This document shows, piece by piece, positions 1 through 5,735 of a stretch of 8,920 nt of DNA (the stretch's first letter is position 1; every line of letters begins with the position of its first letter). The position numbers and the translations under genes were made by a program. This DNA is from an uncultured bacterium (GTDB taxonomy: Bacteria > Verrucomicrobiota > Lentisphaeria > Oligosphaerales > Oligosphaeraceae), in the NCBI GenBank assembly GCA_902783355.1, contig CACZQQ010000135.1, positions 1-8,920 on the forward strand. The letters are read 5' to 3'. The notes beneath the pieces are model-generated. The model was given only the letters and a program-made list of their open reading frames with translations, ran no database searches and was not told the origin of the DNA.

Positions 1-1
1 C

Positions 2-739
2 ATGGCGATGCTACTGTGGCTTCTGACATGGGAGCGCGACGACTTCCGGTTGGACTTGCGGCAGTTGACGCTGCGTTCCAAGGCCATCCCGCAAATCCTG
101 AAGCTCGGCATCACCAACTCCTTCCAGAGCATGATGTTCCATATTGCGAACCTGGCCATCCAGGGCGCCGTCAACTCCTTTGGCCCCAACGTCATCGCAG
201 GCAATGCGGCCTCCGGCAACATCGGCACCTTCCTCTGGACGAGCATGAACGGCTTCGCGCATGCCTCCATGTCCTACACGGCGCAGAACACAGGCGCGAA
301 AAACTACCGCCGCATCTGCCAGACCCTCTGGCGCGGAATCCTCGCGGCGACCGCCGTCGGACTCGTCGGGGCCGCCGTCTGCCAAATCTTCAACCGCGAA
401 CTGCTGGGGCTCTACACGCAGGACGCCGCCGCCATCGACGCGGGCTGCTACCGCCTGCGGCTCGTCTGCGGCTTCTATTTCATCTGCGGCATGATGGACA
501 CGGCCGCCTACGTCATGCGCGGCATGGGCTACTCCATCCTGCCCGTCGCCATCTGCCTGGCCGGCGCCCTCGGCCTGCGGATGATCTGGCTGGCCACCCT
601 CTTCCAGACGCCGCGCTTCCATACGCTCTTCTGGCTCTACATGACCTATCCCGTCTCCTGGCTGGCCACCTTCCTTACATTGCTTGTTGTACTATATTTC
701 ATTCTGCGGAAGAGACTTAAAGAAAGCATGCCCCGCTAG
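2..739 (+). CDS. MATE-family multidrug/cation antiporter, C-terminal half (5' truncated)
   Basis: This is an inner-membrane efflux transporter of the MATE (NorM/DinF-like) type, which exports organic cations or drugs using a Na+ or H+ gradient. The visible 245 residues match the second half of the family. They begin with the inter-lobe linker and the segment IPQILKLGITNSFQSM, which is typical of the start of the second MatE repeat, and continue through GNAASGNIGTFLWTSMNGFAHA and several hydrophobic helices (about residues 100-125, 145-200 and 205-235). The basic tail LRKRLKESMPR ends at a TAG stop. A MATE protein is usually about 450 residues, so roughly 200 are missing upstream. The ATG at position 2 is therefore most likely an internal methionine. 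It runs convergently to the ribosomal-protein cluster and has no visible link to it. The family call is firm; the substrate is unknown. Confidence 0.88.
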   Translation: MAMLLWLLTWERDDFRLDLRQLTLRSKAIPQILKLGITNSFQSMMFHIANLAIQGAVNSFGPNVIAGNAASGNIGTFLWTSMNGFAHASMSYTAQNTGAKNYRRICQTLWRGILAATAVGLVGAAVCQIFNRELLGLYTQDAAAIDAGCYRLRLVCGFYFICGMMDTAAYVMRGMGYSILPVAICLAGALGLRMIWLATLFQTPRFHTLFWLYMTYPVSWLATFLTLLVVLYFILRKRLKESMPR

Positions 740-750
740 CTACAACCGAC

Positions 751-766
751 GGGGGGCAAGCCCCCC
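751..766 (+). terminator. G/C hairpin after the MATE gene, possible weak terminator
   Basis: Six G, the loop CAAG and six C form a perfect 6-bp stem 12 nt after the MATE stop codon. No T-run follows on the plus strand, so it is not a classic intrinsic terminator. It may block exonucleases or be one member of the hairpin series in this spacer. A very similar G5-loop-C5 hairpin follows infC at 1728-1743. Confidence 0.3.
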
Positions 767-798
767 GAACCCCCTGATTCCCCGCGCCCGCAGCCCGC

Positions 799-952
799 GC
801 CCGCAGATGCGGCGCCCGCCGGCTTCTCGCCGGCGGCACCCCACCCCGCAAAAGCAGGTTGCTTGCACCCACCAACCTGAGCGGGCGCCACTTTGGCGCC
901 CGCAGATGCGGCGCAAAAAATCCGCAGCCCGCGCCGAAGCGGAATGCGCCGC
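799..952. repeat. Hairpin-rich intergenic repeat cluster between convergent genes
   Basis: This stretch has no gene and is built of short inverted repeats. Stem 816-823/829-836 is 8 bp with loop TTCTC. Stem 855-861/873-879 is 7 bp with an 11-nt loop. Stem 881-889/895-903 is 9 bp with loop ACTTT. A nested pair has outer stem 908-914/946-952 and inner stem 921-925/939-943. A 17-bp direct repeat, GCCCGCAGATGCGGCGC, occurs at 799-815 and 898-914. A 13-bp direct repeat, CGCAGCCCGCGCC, occurs at 789-801 and 923-935. The two repeat pairs have different offsets (99 and 134 nt), so this is not a simple tandem array. It resembles REP-like palindromic intergenic elements; no function is shown. Confidence 0.6.
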
Positions 953-954
953 GA

Positions 955-1000
955 ACAAAAAAGAACACCCCGCAGAGGGATTGCTCCCTTTGCGGGGTGT
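955..1000 (-). terminator. Intrinsic terminator of the rplT-side operon
   Basis: A 16-bp stem with one G-T wobble is formed by 965-980 and 985-1000 around the loop TTGC. Read on the minus strand, the hairpin is followed by TTCTTTTTTGTT, a good U-tract. It begins 26 nt after the rplT stop codon. On the plus strand only GGGGTTTT follows, so it could weakly stop MATE readthrough as well, but its main direction is leftward. Confidence 0.88.
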
Positions 1001-1025
1001 GGGGTTTTGCCAAGATGGCGCAGGA

Positions 1026-1382
1026 CTAGGCGTTGCGGGCGGCGCGTGCCTTTTCGACGAGCTGCTTGAAAGCGTCGGCGTCGGTCACGGCGAGGTCAGC
1101 CAGCATTTTGCGGTTGATGGTGACATTGGCCTTGTTGAGGCCGTCGATCAGCCAGCTGTACTTGAAGTCGAGCGCGCGGCACGCGGCGTTGATGCGCTGC
1201 GTCCAGAGGCGCCGATAAGCCAGCTTCTTGTCCTTGCGGCCGACGTAGGCGTTTGCCATGGCGCGGTCGGTCGCGGTATAGGCCATGCGGATCAGCTTGC
1301 TACGCGCACCGCGGAACCCTTTGGCCATCTTGAGCACGCGCTTGCGGCGTGCACGCGAAGCAGGAGCGTTGGTCGTTCTCAT
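1026..1382 (-). CDS. rplT: 50S ribosomal protein L20
   Basis: L20 binds 23S rRNA early in assembly of the large ribosomal subunit. In several bacteria it also represses its own operon by binding the mRNA. The protein has 118 residues, the usual length. It carries the family landmarks: a basic N-terminal tail (ASRARRKRVLKMAKGFRG), the helix segment KDKKLAYRRLWTQRINAACR, and the globular domain with YSWLIDGLNKANVTINRKMLADLA. The ATG at 1382 is preceded 8 nt upstream by AAGGAG, a clear ribosome binding site. It lies 22 nt after rpmI and is the last gene before the terminator. pheS and pheT, which follow it in some bacteria, are not here. The stop is TAG. Confidence 0.98.
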   Translation of the reverse strand: MRTTNAPASRARRKRVLKMAKGFRGARSKLIRMAYTATDRAMANAYVGRKDKKLAYRRLWTQRINAACRALDFKYSWLIDGLNKANVTINRKMLADLAVTDADAFKQLVEKARAARNA

Positions 1383-1404
1383 TCTTCAATCTCCTTGTTA
1401 CAGG

Positions 1405-1605
1405 TTACAGACCATAGGGGAAGCACGCCTTCATGCGGCTGTATTCCGTGCTCTTGACCTCGGCGGCCTGGTTCAGCCGGCGCTTGCGCTTGCGGCTCTT
1501 CTTGGTGAGAATGTGCCGCGCGCCTGCGCAGTTGTGCATGAACTTCCCCGTGCCGGTCTGCTTGAAGCGCTTCGCGGCGGCTTTTCTCGTTTTCATCTTT
1601 GGCAT
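1405..1605 (-). CDS. rpmI: 50S ribosomal protein L35
   Basis: L35 is a small, very basic protein of the large ribosomal subunit. It has 66 residues from the ATG at 1605 and begins PKMKTRKAAAKRFKQTGTGK, the family signature. The run ILTKKSRKRKRRLN follows, and the protein ends PYGL at a TAA stop. An in-frame start 16 codons upstream (1653) is rejected because family homology begins at MPKMKT and the AGAAGGAAA ribosome binding site sits just before 1605. It lies between infC and rplT as in most bacteria, but after an unusually long 145-nt gap from infC. It is the only gene in the window ending in TAA. Confidence 0.97.
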   Translation of the reverse strand: MPKMKTRKAAAKRFKQTGTGKFMHNCAGARHILTKKSRKRKRRLNQAAEVKSTEYSRMKACFPYGL

Positions 1606-1618
1606 TGTCGTGTTTCCT
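1603..1618 (-). promoter_or_regulatory. rpmI ribosome binding site and start, same 16 nt as at thrS
   Basis: On the minus strand this reads AGGAAACACGACAATG, where AGGAA is the Shine-Dalgarno element and ATG is the rpmI start. The identical 16-mer forms the thrS initiation region at 4157-4172. It decides the start of both genes against longer upstream frames. Confidence 0.8.
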
Positions 1619-1750
1619 TCTGTTGTGGGACCGTCCGGAACTGCCGACGGCACCGGGCTAGGGTAGAGAAAAGGACCCTTCGCCCTGCCGCGCCGACGGC
1701 TTCTTGGATTTCCGGAACATCTGTGACGGGGGAGAAGCCCCCCGAAAGAA
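1606..1750 (-). promoter_or_regulatory. infC-rpmI leader with possible regulatory RNA structure
   Basis: This 145-nt spacer carries no ORF. Right after the infC stop is a G5/C5 hairpin (1728-1743) with no T-run behind it. Further along the transcript TTCCGG and GCCGTCGGC each occur twice, in opposite order. The first block (TTCCGGAA then GCCGTCGGC) could therefore pair with the second (GCCGTCGGC then TTCCGG) in a bulged long-range stem with a T-T mismatch. In Escherichia coli the L20 protein binds a structured site upstream of rpmI to repress rpmI-rplT. The location here invites the same idea, but pairing with L20 is inference. Confidence 0.4.
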
Positions 1751-2350
1751 CTAGGCCTCGTCGGCGGCGCCCTCCGCCTTGTCGTCCCTGGACTCCTTCG
1801 CGTCCTTGGCGGGCTTGGCGGGGGCCTTGGCGATGCGGCACTGCGGCTTGACCGTGAAGACGGTGGTGACGCTCTTGCCCATGCGCTTGGGGGCGCCGTC
1901 CTGGGTGGCGACGGTCTCCAGCTGGGCGATGAAGCGGTTCAGGACCTCCATGCCCAGCTCCTGGTGGGCCAGTTCGCGGCCGCGGTAGACGAGCAGGAGG
2001 CGCACCTTGTCGCCATGCGTCAGGAAGTCGATGGCGTGGCGGCACTTGATCTGGAAGTCGTTGTCGTCGATGTTGGCGTGGAGTTTGATCTCCTTGAGCT
2101 TCGGCTGGACCTGCTGGCGCCGCGCCTCGCGGGCCTTCTTGGCCTCGTCGAACTGGTACTTCCCGAAATCCATGATGCGGGTGACGGGCGGTTCGGCGCG
2201 GCTGGGGACAAGGACCAGATCGAGGTCGGCCTGCTGGGCCTTCGCCATGGCGGCCTCGAAGCTCATGATGCCGAGCTGCTGGTTGTTCTGGTCGATGAGA
2301 CGGACTGCCTTCCCCTTGAGAAGGCGGTCACCGGGTCTGAGTTGCTTCAC
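1751..2350 (-). CDS. infC: Translation initiation factor IF-3
   Basis: IF-3 binds the 30S subunit, keeps it free of 50S and checks start-codon pairing. The N-terminal domain spans about residues 1-70 and has the family block SRAEPPVTRIMDFGKYQFD. A basic linker covers about 70-88. The C-terminal domain (about 88-168) shows KLKEIKLHANIDDNDFQIK, GDKVRLLLVYRGRELAHQELG and VLNRF. Residues 170-199 form an extra Ala/Lys/Asp-rich tail beyond the usual end and look disordered. The start is GTG at 2350, with AGAGGAA about 6 nt upstream; no in-frame ATG precedes it. infC often uses a rare start codon for autoregulation (AUU in E. coli), so GTG fits. It lies 54 nt after thrS. The stop is TAG. Confidence 0.96.
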   Translation of the reverse strand: MKQLRPGDRLLKGKAVRLIDQNNQQLGIMSFEAAMAKAQQADLDLVLVPSRAEPPVTRIMDFGKYQFDEAKKAREARRQQVQPKLKEIKLHANIDDNDFQIKCRHAIDFLTHGDKVRLLLVYRGRELAHQELGMEVLNRFIAQLETVATQDGAPKRMGKSVTTVFTVKPQCRIAKAPAKPAKDAKESRDDKAEGAADEA

Positions 2351-2404
2351 GCGATTTCCTCTTGTTTTGGGGGTTCTGCACGACGCAAAGGCGGAAATGC
2401 GGAA

Positions 2405-4159
2405 CTATGCCTTCTCGTCGATCTCCTTCTGGATGCGGGCCAGGAACTCGGCGGGAGTCTGGACGACATCCTTGACGTAGTACTTGCCGTTGCCTTTGGA
2501 GCGGTCGCGGACGGAGACCGCGACGGTGCCGTCGGCCACTTCCTTCTCGCCCACGACCAGCAGGTAGGGCACGCGCATGGCGCCTGCGCCCTTGACCTTC
2601 GCGCCGATGGGGTCGGGGGTCGTGTCCGTGCTGACGCGCAGGCCGGCCTGGCGCAGCTGCGCCTCCACCGACTTCGCGTAGTCGAGGAACTTCTCGGAGA
2701 TGGGGAGGACGCGCACCTGTTCGGGGGCCAGCCAGGTGGGGAAGGCGCCCGCGTAGTGTTCGGTCAGCACGCCGAAGAAGCGCTCCAGGGAGCCCAGCAG
2801 GGCGCGGTGCACCATGAAGGGCTGGTGGCGCTGGCCGTCCTGGCCGACGTATTCGAGGTTGAAGCGTTCGGGCAGGTTGAAGTCGAACTGGATGGTGGAG
2901 GTCTGCCATTCGCGGCCGATGGCGTCCTTGATCTTGAGGTCGATCTTGGGGCCGTAGAAGGCGCCGCCGCCCTCGTCCACCTCGCAGGTGAGGCCCTCGG
3001 CGGCCACGGCCTTGCGCAGGGAGTCGATGGCCTTCTCCCACTTGGCCTGCTCGCCGACCGCCTTCGCGGGGCGGGTGGAGAGGTATGCCTTGATGTCCTT
3101 GAAGCCGAAGGACTTCCACATGTACATGGAGAAGCGGATGACCTCGCGGATCTCGTCCTCGATCTGCTCCTGCGTGCAGATGATGTGCGCATCGTCCTGC
3201 GTGAAGCCGCGCACGCGCAGCAGGCCATGGAGGACGCCCGCCTTCTCATAGCGGTAGACGGTGCCCAGTTCGGCCCAGCGGCACGGCAGTTCGCGGTAGG
3301 AGCGCGGGCGGGACTTGTAGATCATGATGTGGAAGGGGCAGTTCATGGGCTTGACGTAGTAGGGGTCGCCGTCGATGTCCATGTTGGAGTACATGTTCTC
3401 GCGGTAGAAGCCCAGATGGCCGGAGGTCTCCCAGAGGTTGGCGCGGCCGATGTGCGGCGTGTAGACCAGCTCGTAGCCGTTCTTGTAGTGGGCGTCCTTC
3501 CAGAAGGTCTCGATGGTGTGGCGGATGCGGGCGCCGTAGGGGTGCCAGCAGATGAGGCCGGGGCCGATCTCCTCGTGGGTGGAGAAGAGCTCCAGCTCGG
3601 TGCCCAGCTTGCGGTGGTCGCGCTTCTTGGCCTCCTCGACGCGCTTCAGGTACTCGTCGAGCTCCTCCTTGCTCGGGAAGGCGGTGCCGTAGACGCGCTG
3701 CAGCATCTTGTTCTTCTCGTTGCCACGGAAGTAGGAACCGGCGATGCCGAGCAGCTTGACGGCGCCGATCTGCGAGGAGTTCTCCACATGCGGGCCGCGG
3801 CAGAGGTCAACGAAGTCGCCGCTGGTGTACATGCTGATGGTGGAACCCTCCTCGATGTCGTCCAGGCGGGAGAGCTTGTAGACCTGCCCCTTGCCCTCGA
3901 AGTAGGCGCGCGCCTCCGCACGGGAGACCTCGCTGCGCACGAAGGGGATCTTCTGGCCGATCATCTTGCGCATCCGCGTCTCAATGGCCTTCAGGTCCTC
4001 GGTGACCAGATGGTGCTCCATGTCGAAGTCGTAGTAGAAGCCATCCTCTGTGGCCGGCCCGATGTCGAACTTGGCGTCGGGCCAGAGTTGCTGGACGGCG
4101 GCCGCCATGAGGTGGGCCGCGCTGTGCCGCAGGGTGGAGAGGTCGATATTGTCAGCCAT
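2405..4159 (-). CDS. thrS: Threonyl-tRNA synthetase lacking the TGS domain
   Basis: This class II synthetase charges tRNA-Thr and clears mischarged Ser-tRNA. It has 584 residues against about 640 usually. The protein begins directly with the editing domain, and the N-terminal TGS domain is absent. Editing residues are intact: HSAAH (H12, H16) and CRGPH (C120, H124). The catalytic core has motif 1 near GPGLICWHPYGA (199-210), motif 2 with RELPCRWAELGTVYRYE (289-305), motif 3 with HRALLGSLERFFG (451-463), and the zinc ligands C274, H325 and H451. The C-terminal anticodon domain starts at about 478. Its usual RNEKIGYK-type block reads TPDPIGAK here, and the usual RRGxDLG-type segment is RSKGNGKY. 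The start at 4159 is chosen for its ribosome binding site; a start 8 codons upstream would lie ahead of that site. It sits 30 nt after hisB and 54 nt before infC. Confidence 0.96.
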   Translation of the reverse strand: MADNIDLSTLRHSAAHLMAAAVQQLWPDAKFDIGPATEDGFYYDFDMEHHLVTEDLKAIETRMRKMIGQKIPFVRSEVSRAEARAYFEGKGQVYKLSRLDDIEEGSTISMYTSGDFVDLCRGPHVENSSQIGAVKLLGIAGSYFRGNEKNKMLQRVYGTAFPSKEELDEYLKRVEEAKKRDHRKLGTELELFSTHEEIGPGLICWHPYGARIRHTIETFWKDAHYKNGYELVYTPHIGRANLWETSGHLGFYRENMYSNMDIDGDPYYVKPMNCPFHIMIYKSRPRSYRELPCRWAELGTVYRYEKAGVLHGLLRVRGFTQDDAHIICTQEQIEDEIREVIRFSMYMWKSFGFKDIKAYLSTRPAKAVGEQAKWEKAIDSLRKAVAAEGLTCEVDEGGGAFYGPKIDLKIKDAIGREWQTSTIQFDFNLPERFNLEYVGQDGQRHQPFMVHRALLGSLERFFGVLTEHYAGAFPTWLAPEQVRVLPISEKFLDYAKSVEAQLRQAGLRVSTDTTPDPIGAKVKGAGAMRVPYLLVVGEKEVADGTVAVSVRDRSKGNGKYYVKDVVQTPAEFLARIQKEIDEKA

Positions 4160-4172
4160 TGTCGTGTTTCCT
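4157..4172 (-). promoter_or_regulatory. thrS ribosome binding site and start
   Basis: On the minus strand AGGAAACACGACAATG places a GAGGAA Shine-Dalgarno ahead of the thrS ATG. It is identical over 16 nt to the rpmI initiation region, and it fixes the thrS start at 4159. Confidence 0.75.
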
Positions 4173-4179
4173 CGGGGTT

Positions 4180-4200
4180 GCACCCATGACTACAGGGTGC
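4180..4200 (-). promoter_or_regulatory. Hairpin across the hisB stop, just upstream of the thrS ribosome binding site
   Basis: GCACCC and GGGTGC form a 6-bp stem around a 9-nt loop. The loop contains the hisB TAG stop and starts TGT on the transcript. The stem ends 8 nt before the thrS GAGGAA. Its position could link hisB termination to thrS initiation. No T-run follows, so it is not a terminator. Confidence 0.35.
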
Positions 4201-4783
4201 CTTTGGTGGAAGGGATGGCGCCGGCGAGGGCGGGGTCGATGGCGGCCGCCTGCCGCAGGGCGCGCCCGAAGGCCTTGAAGATGGCCTCCAGGCAGTGGTG
4301 GTCCTCGTCGCCGGCCAGCAGGTCCACATGGAGCGTCATGCCCGCCGAATTGACGAGGCCCTGGAAGAATTCATGGAAGAGGCGGACGTTGAGGCCGCCG
4401 GCCTGCGCCTCGGGGAAGTCGCAGCGCCACGCCAGGTAGGGGCGCCCCGAAAGGTCGAGGACCACGCGCGCCAGCGCCTCGTCCAGCGGGACCGCCGCCG
4501 CGCCGAAGCGCGTGACGCCGCGCTTGTCGCCCAGGGCCTCCTTCAGGGCCTGCCCGAAGGCGATGCCCAGGTCCTCAAGCGTGTGGTGCGCGTCGATCTC
4601 CAGGTCGCCGTGCGCCGTCACGCTGAAGGCGAAGTGGCCGTGGCGCATCGCCGCGTCCAGCATGTGGTCCATGAAGGGGACGCCCGTGGCGATCTTGTTG
4701 CCGTCGGGGGCGCCGTCCAGGTCCAATGCGAGGCGGATCTGCGTCTCGCGCGTGTCGCGTGTGATGGTGGCTTTTCTCTTCAT
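4190..4783 (-). CDS. hisB: Imidazoleglycerol-phosphate dehydratase
   Basis: This enzyme removes water from imidazoleglycerol phosphate to give imidazoleacetol phosphate, a late step of histidine synthesis, using Mn2+ in the cytoplasm. It has 197 residues, the usual length of the monofunctional form; there is no histidinol-phosphatase domain. Both duplicated metal-binding motifs are present, HHTLED (66-71) and DHHCLE (161-166). Other landmarks are GVPFMDHMLD (34-43), HEFFQGLVNSAGMTLHV (137-153), EAIFKAFGRALRQA (166-179) and the C-terminal PSTKGTL. The ATG at 4783 has no clear Shine-Dalgarno; the sequence before it is TTTACGAGC. A probable promoter lies 17 nt upstream of the start. No other his gene is nearby, so the pathway is dispersed here. 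The stop is TAG. Confidence 0.97.
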   Translation of the reverse strand: MKRKATITRDTRETQIRLALDLDGAPDGNKIATGVPFMDHMLDAAMRHGHFAFSVTAHGDLEIDAHHTLEDLGIAFGQALKEALGDKRGVTRFGAAAVPLDEALARVVLDLSGRPYLAWRCDFPEAQAGGLNVRLFHEFFQGLVNSAGMTLHVDLLAGDEDHHCLEAIFKAFGRALRQAAAIDPALAGAIPSTKGTL

Positions 4784-4799
4784 GCTCGTAAAGTAGGGT

Positions 4800-4822
4800 A
4801 ATATAGCACACTATTCGCACAC
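4800..4822 (-). promoter_or_regulatory. Candidate extended -10 promoter before hisB, with GTGTGC direct repeat
   Basis: On the minus strand TGCTATATT gives a -10 hexamer TATATT (4800-4805) with the extended TG at 4807-4808. No good -35 hexamer is visible 17 nt upstream. GTGTGC occurs twice at an 11-bp offset (4806-4811 and 4817-4822), directly against the -10 element and on one helix face, which could be an operator. A start about 7 nt downstream would leave a leader of only about 9-10 nt, agreeing with the missing Shine-Dalgarno of hisB. The rest of the lpxA-hisB gap (4784-4884) shows nothing else clear. Confidence 0.45.
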
Positions 4823-4884
4823 CGAAGCAGGCGGCGTCCGGTTGCGGCATATTCCCGAGCAGAATGCGCGTCGCGGAAGGGCGC

Positions 4885-5676
4885 CTAGCTGGCCTTGACG
4901 CCGCGGCCGGCGGTGATGCCGCGCTTGGTCCCCTCCAGGAAGTCGATGAAGGCGAGAACCTCGGGCAGCTGCGGCAGCTCGGCCCTCAGCCTCTCGATGG
5001 CGCTGGGGCGGCTGAGGCCCTCGAAGCAGGCGATGCGGACGGCCTCCCGCATGGCGTCCCGCGCCTCGGCGGACCAGTTGGCGCGGCGGAGGCCGATGGC
5101 GTTGATGCCCTGGATGGCGCCTTCCTGCAGCATGCAGAAGGGCGGCACGTCCTGCACGACGCCGTTGCCGCCGCCCACCATCGCCAGCGCGCCGATGCGC
5201 ACGAACTGGTGGACCATCACATGGGCGGAGATGAAGGCGTGCGCGCCCACCTCGACGCGGCCCGCCAGCAGAGAGGCATTGGCGACCACCACGTCGTCGG
5301 CAATCTGGCAGTTGTGCCCCAGATGGGAGAAGGCCATGAGCATGACGCGGTTGCCGACGACCGTCCGGCTGCCCTCCTCCACCCCGCGGTGGACGGTGAC
5401 GTACTCGCGGATCTGGCACTTCTCGCCGATGTCGGTGAAGGCCTCGGCCCCCTCGTAGTGGACGTCCTGCGGCGTGTCGCCCAGGTTGGCGCCCGTGTGG
5501 ACGACCGTCCCGCGGCCGATGGTCGTGTTGCCGGAAAGAACCGCGTGCGGCCCGATGACGCAGTCGTCGCCGACGCGGACGCCCGCCTCGATGACGGCGA
5601 AGGGGCCGACGGTGACATTCTCGCCCAGTTGGGCGCCTGGGGCGATGGCGGCGCGGGGATCAATCTGTGTGGCCAT
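4885..5676 (-). CDS. lpxA: UDP-N-acetylglucosamine acyltransferase (LpxA)
   Basis: LpxA transfers a hydroxyacyl chain from acyl-ACP to UDP-GlcNAc, the first step of lipid A synthesis, in the cytoplasm as a homotrimer. It has 263 residues, close to the E. coli enzyme. Residues 1 to about 190 are hexapeptide repeats of a left-handed beta helix (for example IDPRAAIAPGAQLGENVTVGPF and VIGPHAVLSGNTTIG). The active-site segment reads AFSHLGHNC, with H121 aligned to the catalytic His125 of E. coli. The block HQFVRIGALAMVGGGNGVVQDVPPF (156-180) and AIQGINAIGLRR (187-198) are typical of LpxA rather than LpxD. A helical C-terminal domain runs from about 198 to the end. No Shine-Dalgarno is visible before the ATG at 5676. 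fabZ, lpxB, lpxC and lpxD, frequent neighbours in other genomes, are absent. The stop is TAG. Confidence 0.97.
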   Translation of the reverse strand: MATQIDPRAAIAPGAQLGENVTVGPFAVIEAGVRVGDDCVIGPHAVLSGNTTIGRGTVVHTGANLGDTPQDVHYEGAEAFTDIGEKCQIREYVTVHRGVEEGSRTVVGNRVMLMAFSHLGHNCQIADDVVVANASLLAGRVEVGAHAFISAHVMVHQFVRIGALAMVGGGNGVVQDVPPFCMLQEGAIQGINAIGLRRANWSAEARDAMREAVRIACFEGLSRPSAIERLRAELPQLPEVLAFIDFLEGTKRGITAGRGVKAS

Positions 5677-5685
5677 GCTTGTGCT

Positions 5686-5735
5686 TTGTCAAGGAAGAGT
5701 GTCAGGAGTTGTCTTGAGTTGTCACAAATTGTCTA
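5686..5735 (-). repeat. 10-bp-phased GACAA repeat between tyrS and lpxA
   Basis: On the minus strand, starting inside the tyrS TAG stop, the spacer reads GACAATTTGT, GACAACTCAA, GACAACTCCT and GACACTCTTC, each exactly 10 nt after the last. A fifth GACAA follows after a 13-nt step. On the plus strand GTC starts at 5701, 5711, 5721 and 5731. The units fill most of the 56-nt gap and stop about 10 nt before the lpxA start. The phasing at one helical turn suggests protein binding on one DNA face, but an RNA role is equally open. Confidence 0.6.

Noticed and set aside
2..4. ATG at the left edge as the MATE start
   Set aside because: The sequence begins in the middle of a MATE protein; the gene must start outside the window.
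684..1457. 257-codon plus-strand frame through the convergent spacer and rplT
   Set aside because: It crosses the terminator and hairpins, is antisense to rplT, and has no family resemblance.
1964..4189. 741-codon open frame on the plus strand opposite thrS and infC
   Set aside because: It is antisense to two genes with full family motifs. Long stop-free antisense frames are expected in GC-rich DNA, and its translation is low-complexity Val/Leu/Gly/Asp.
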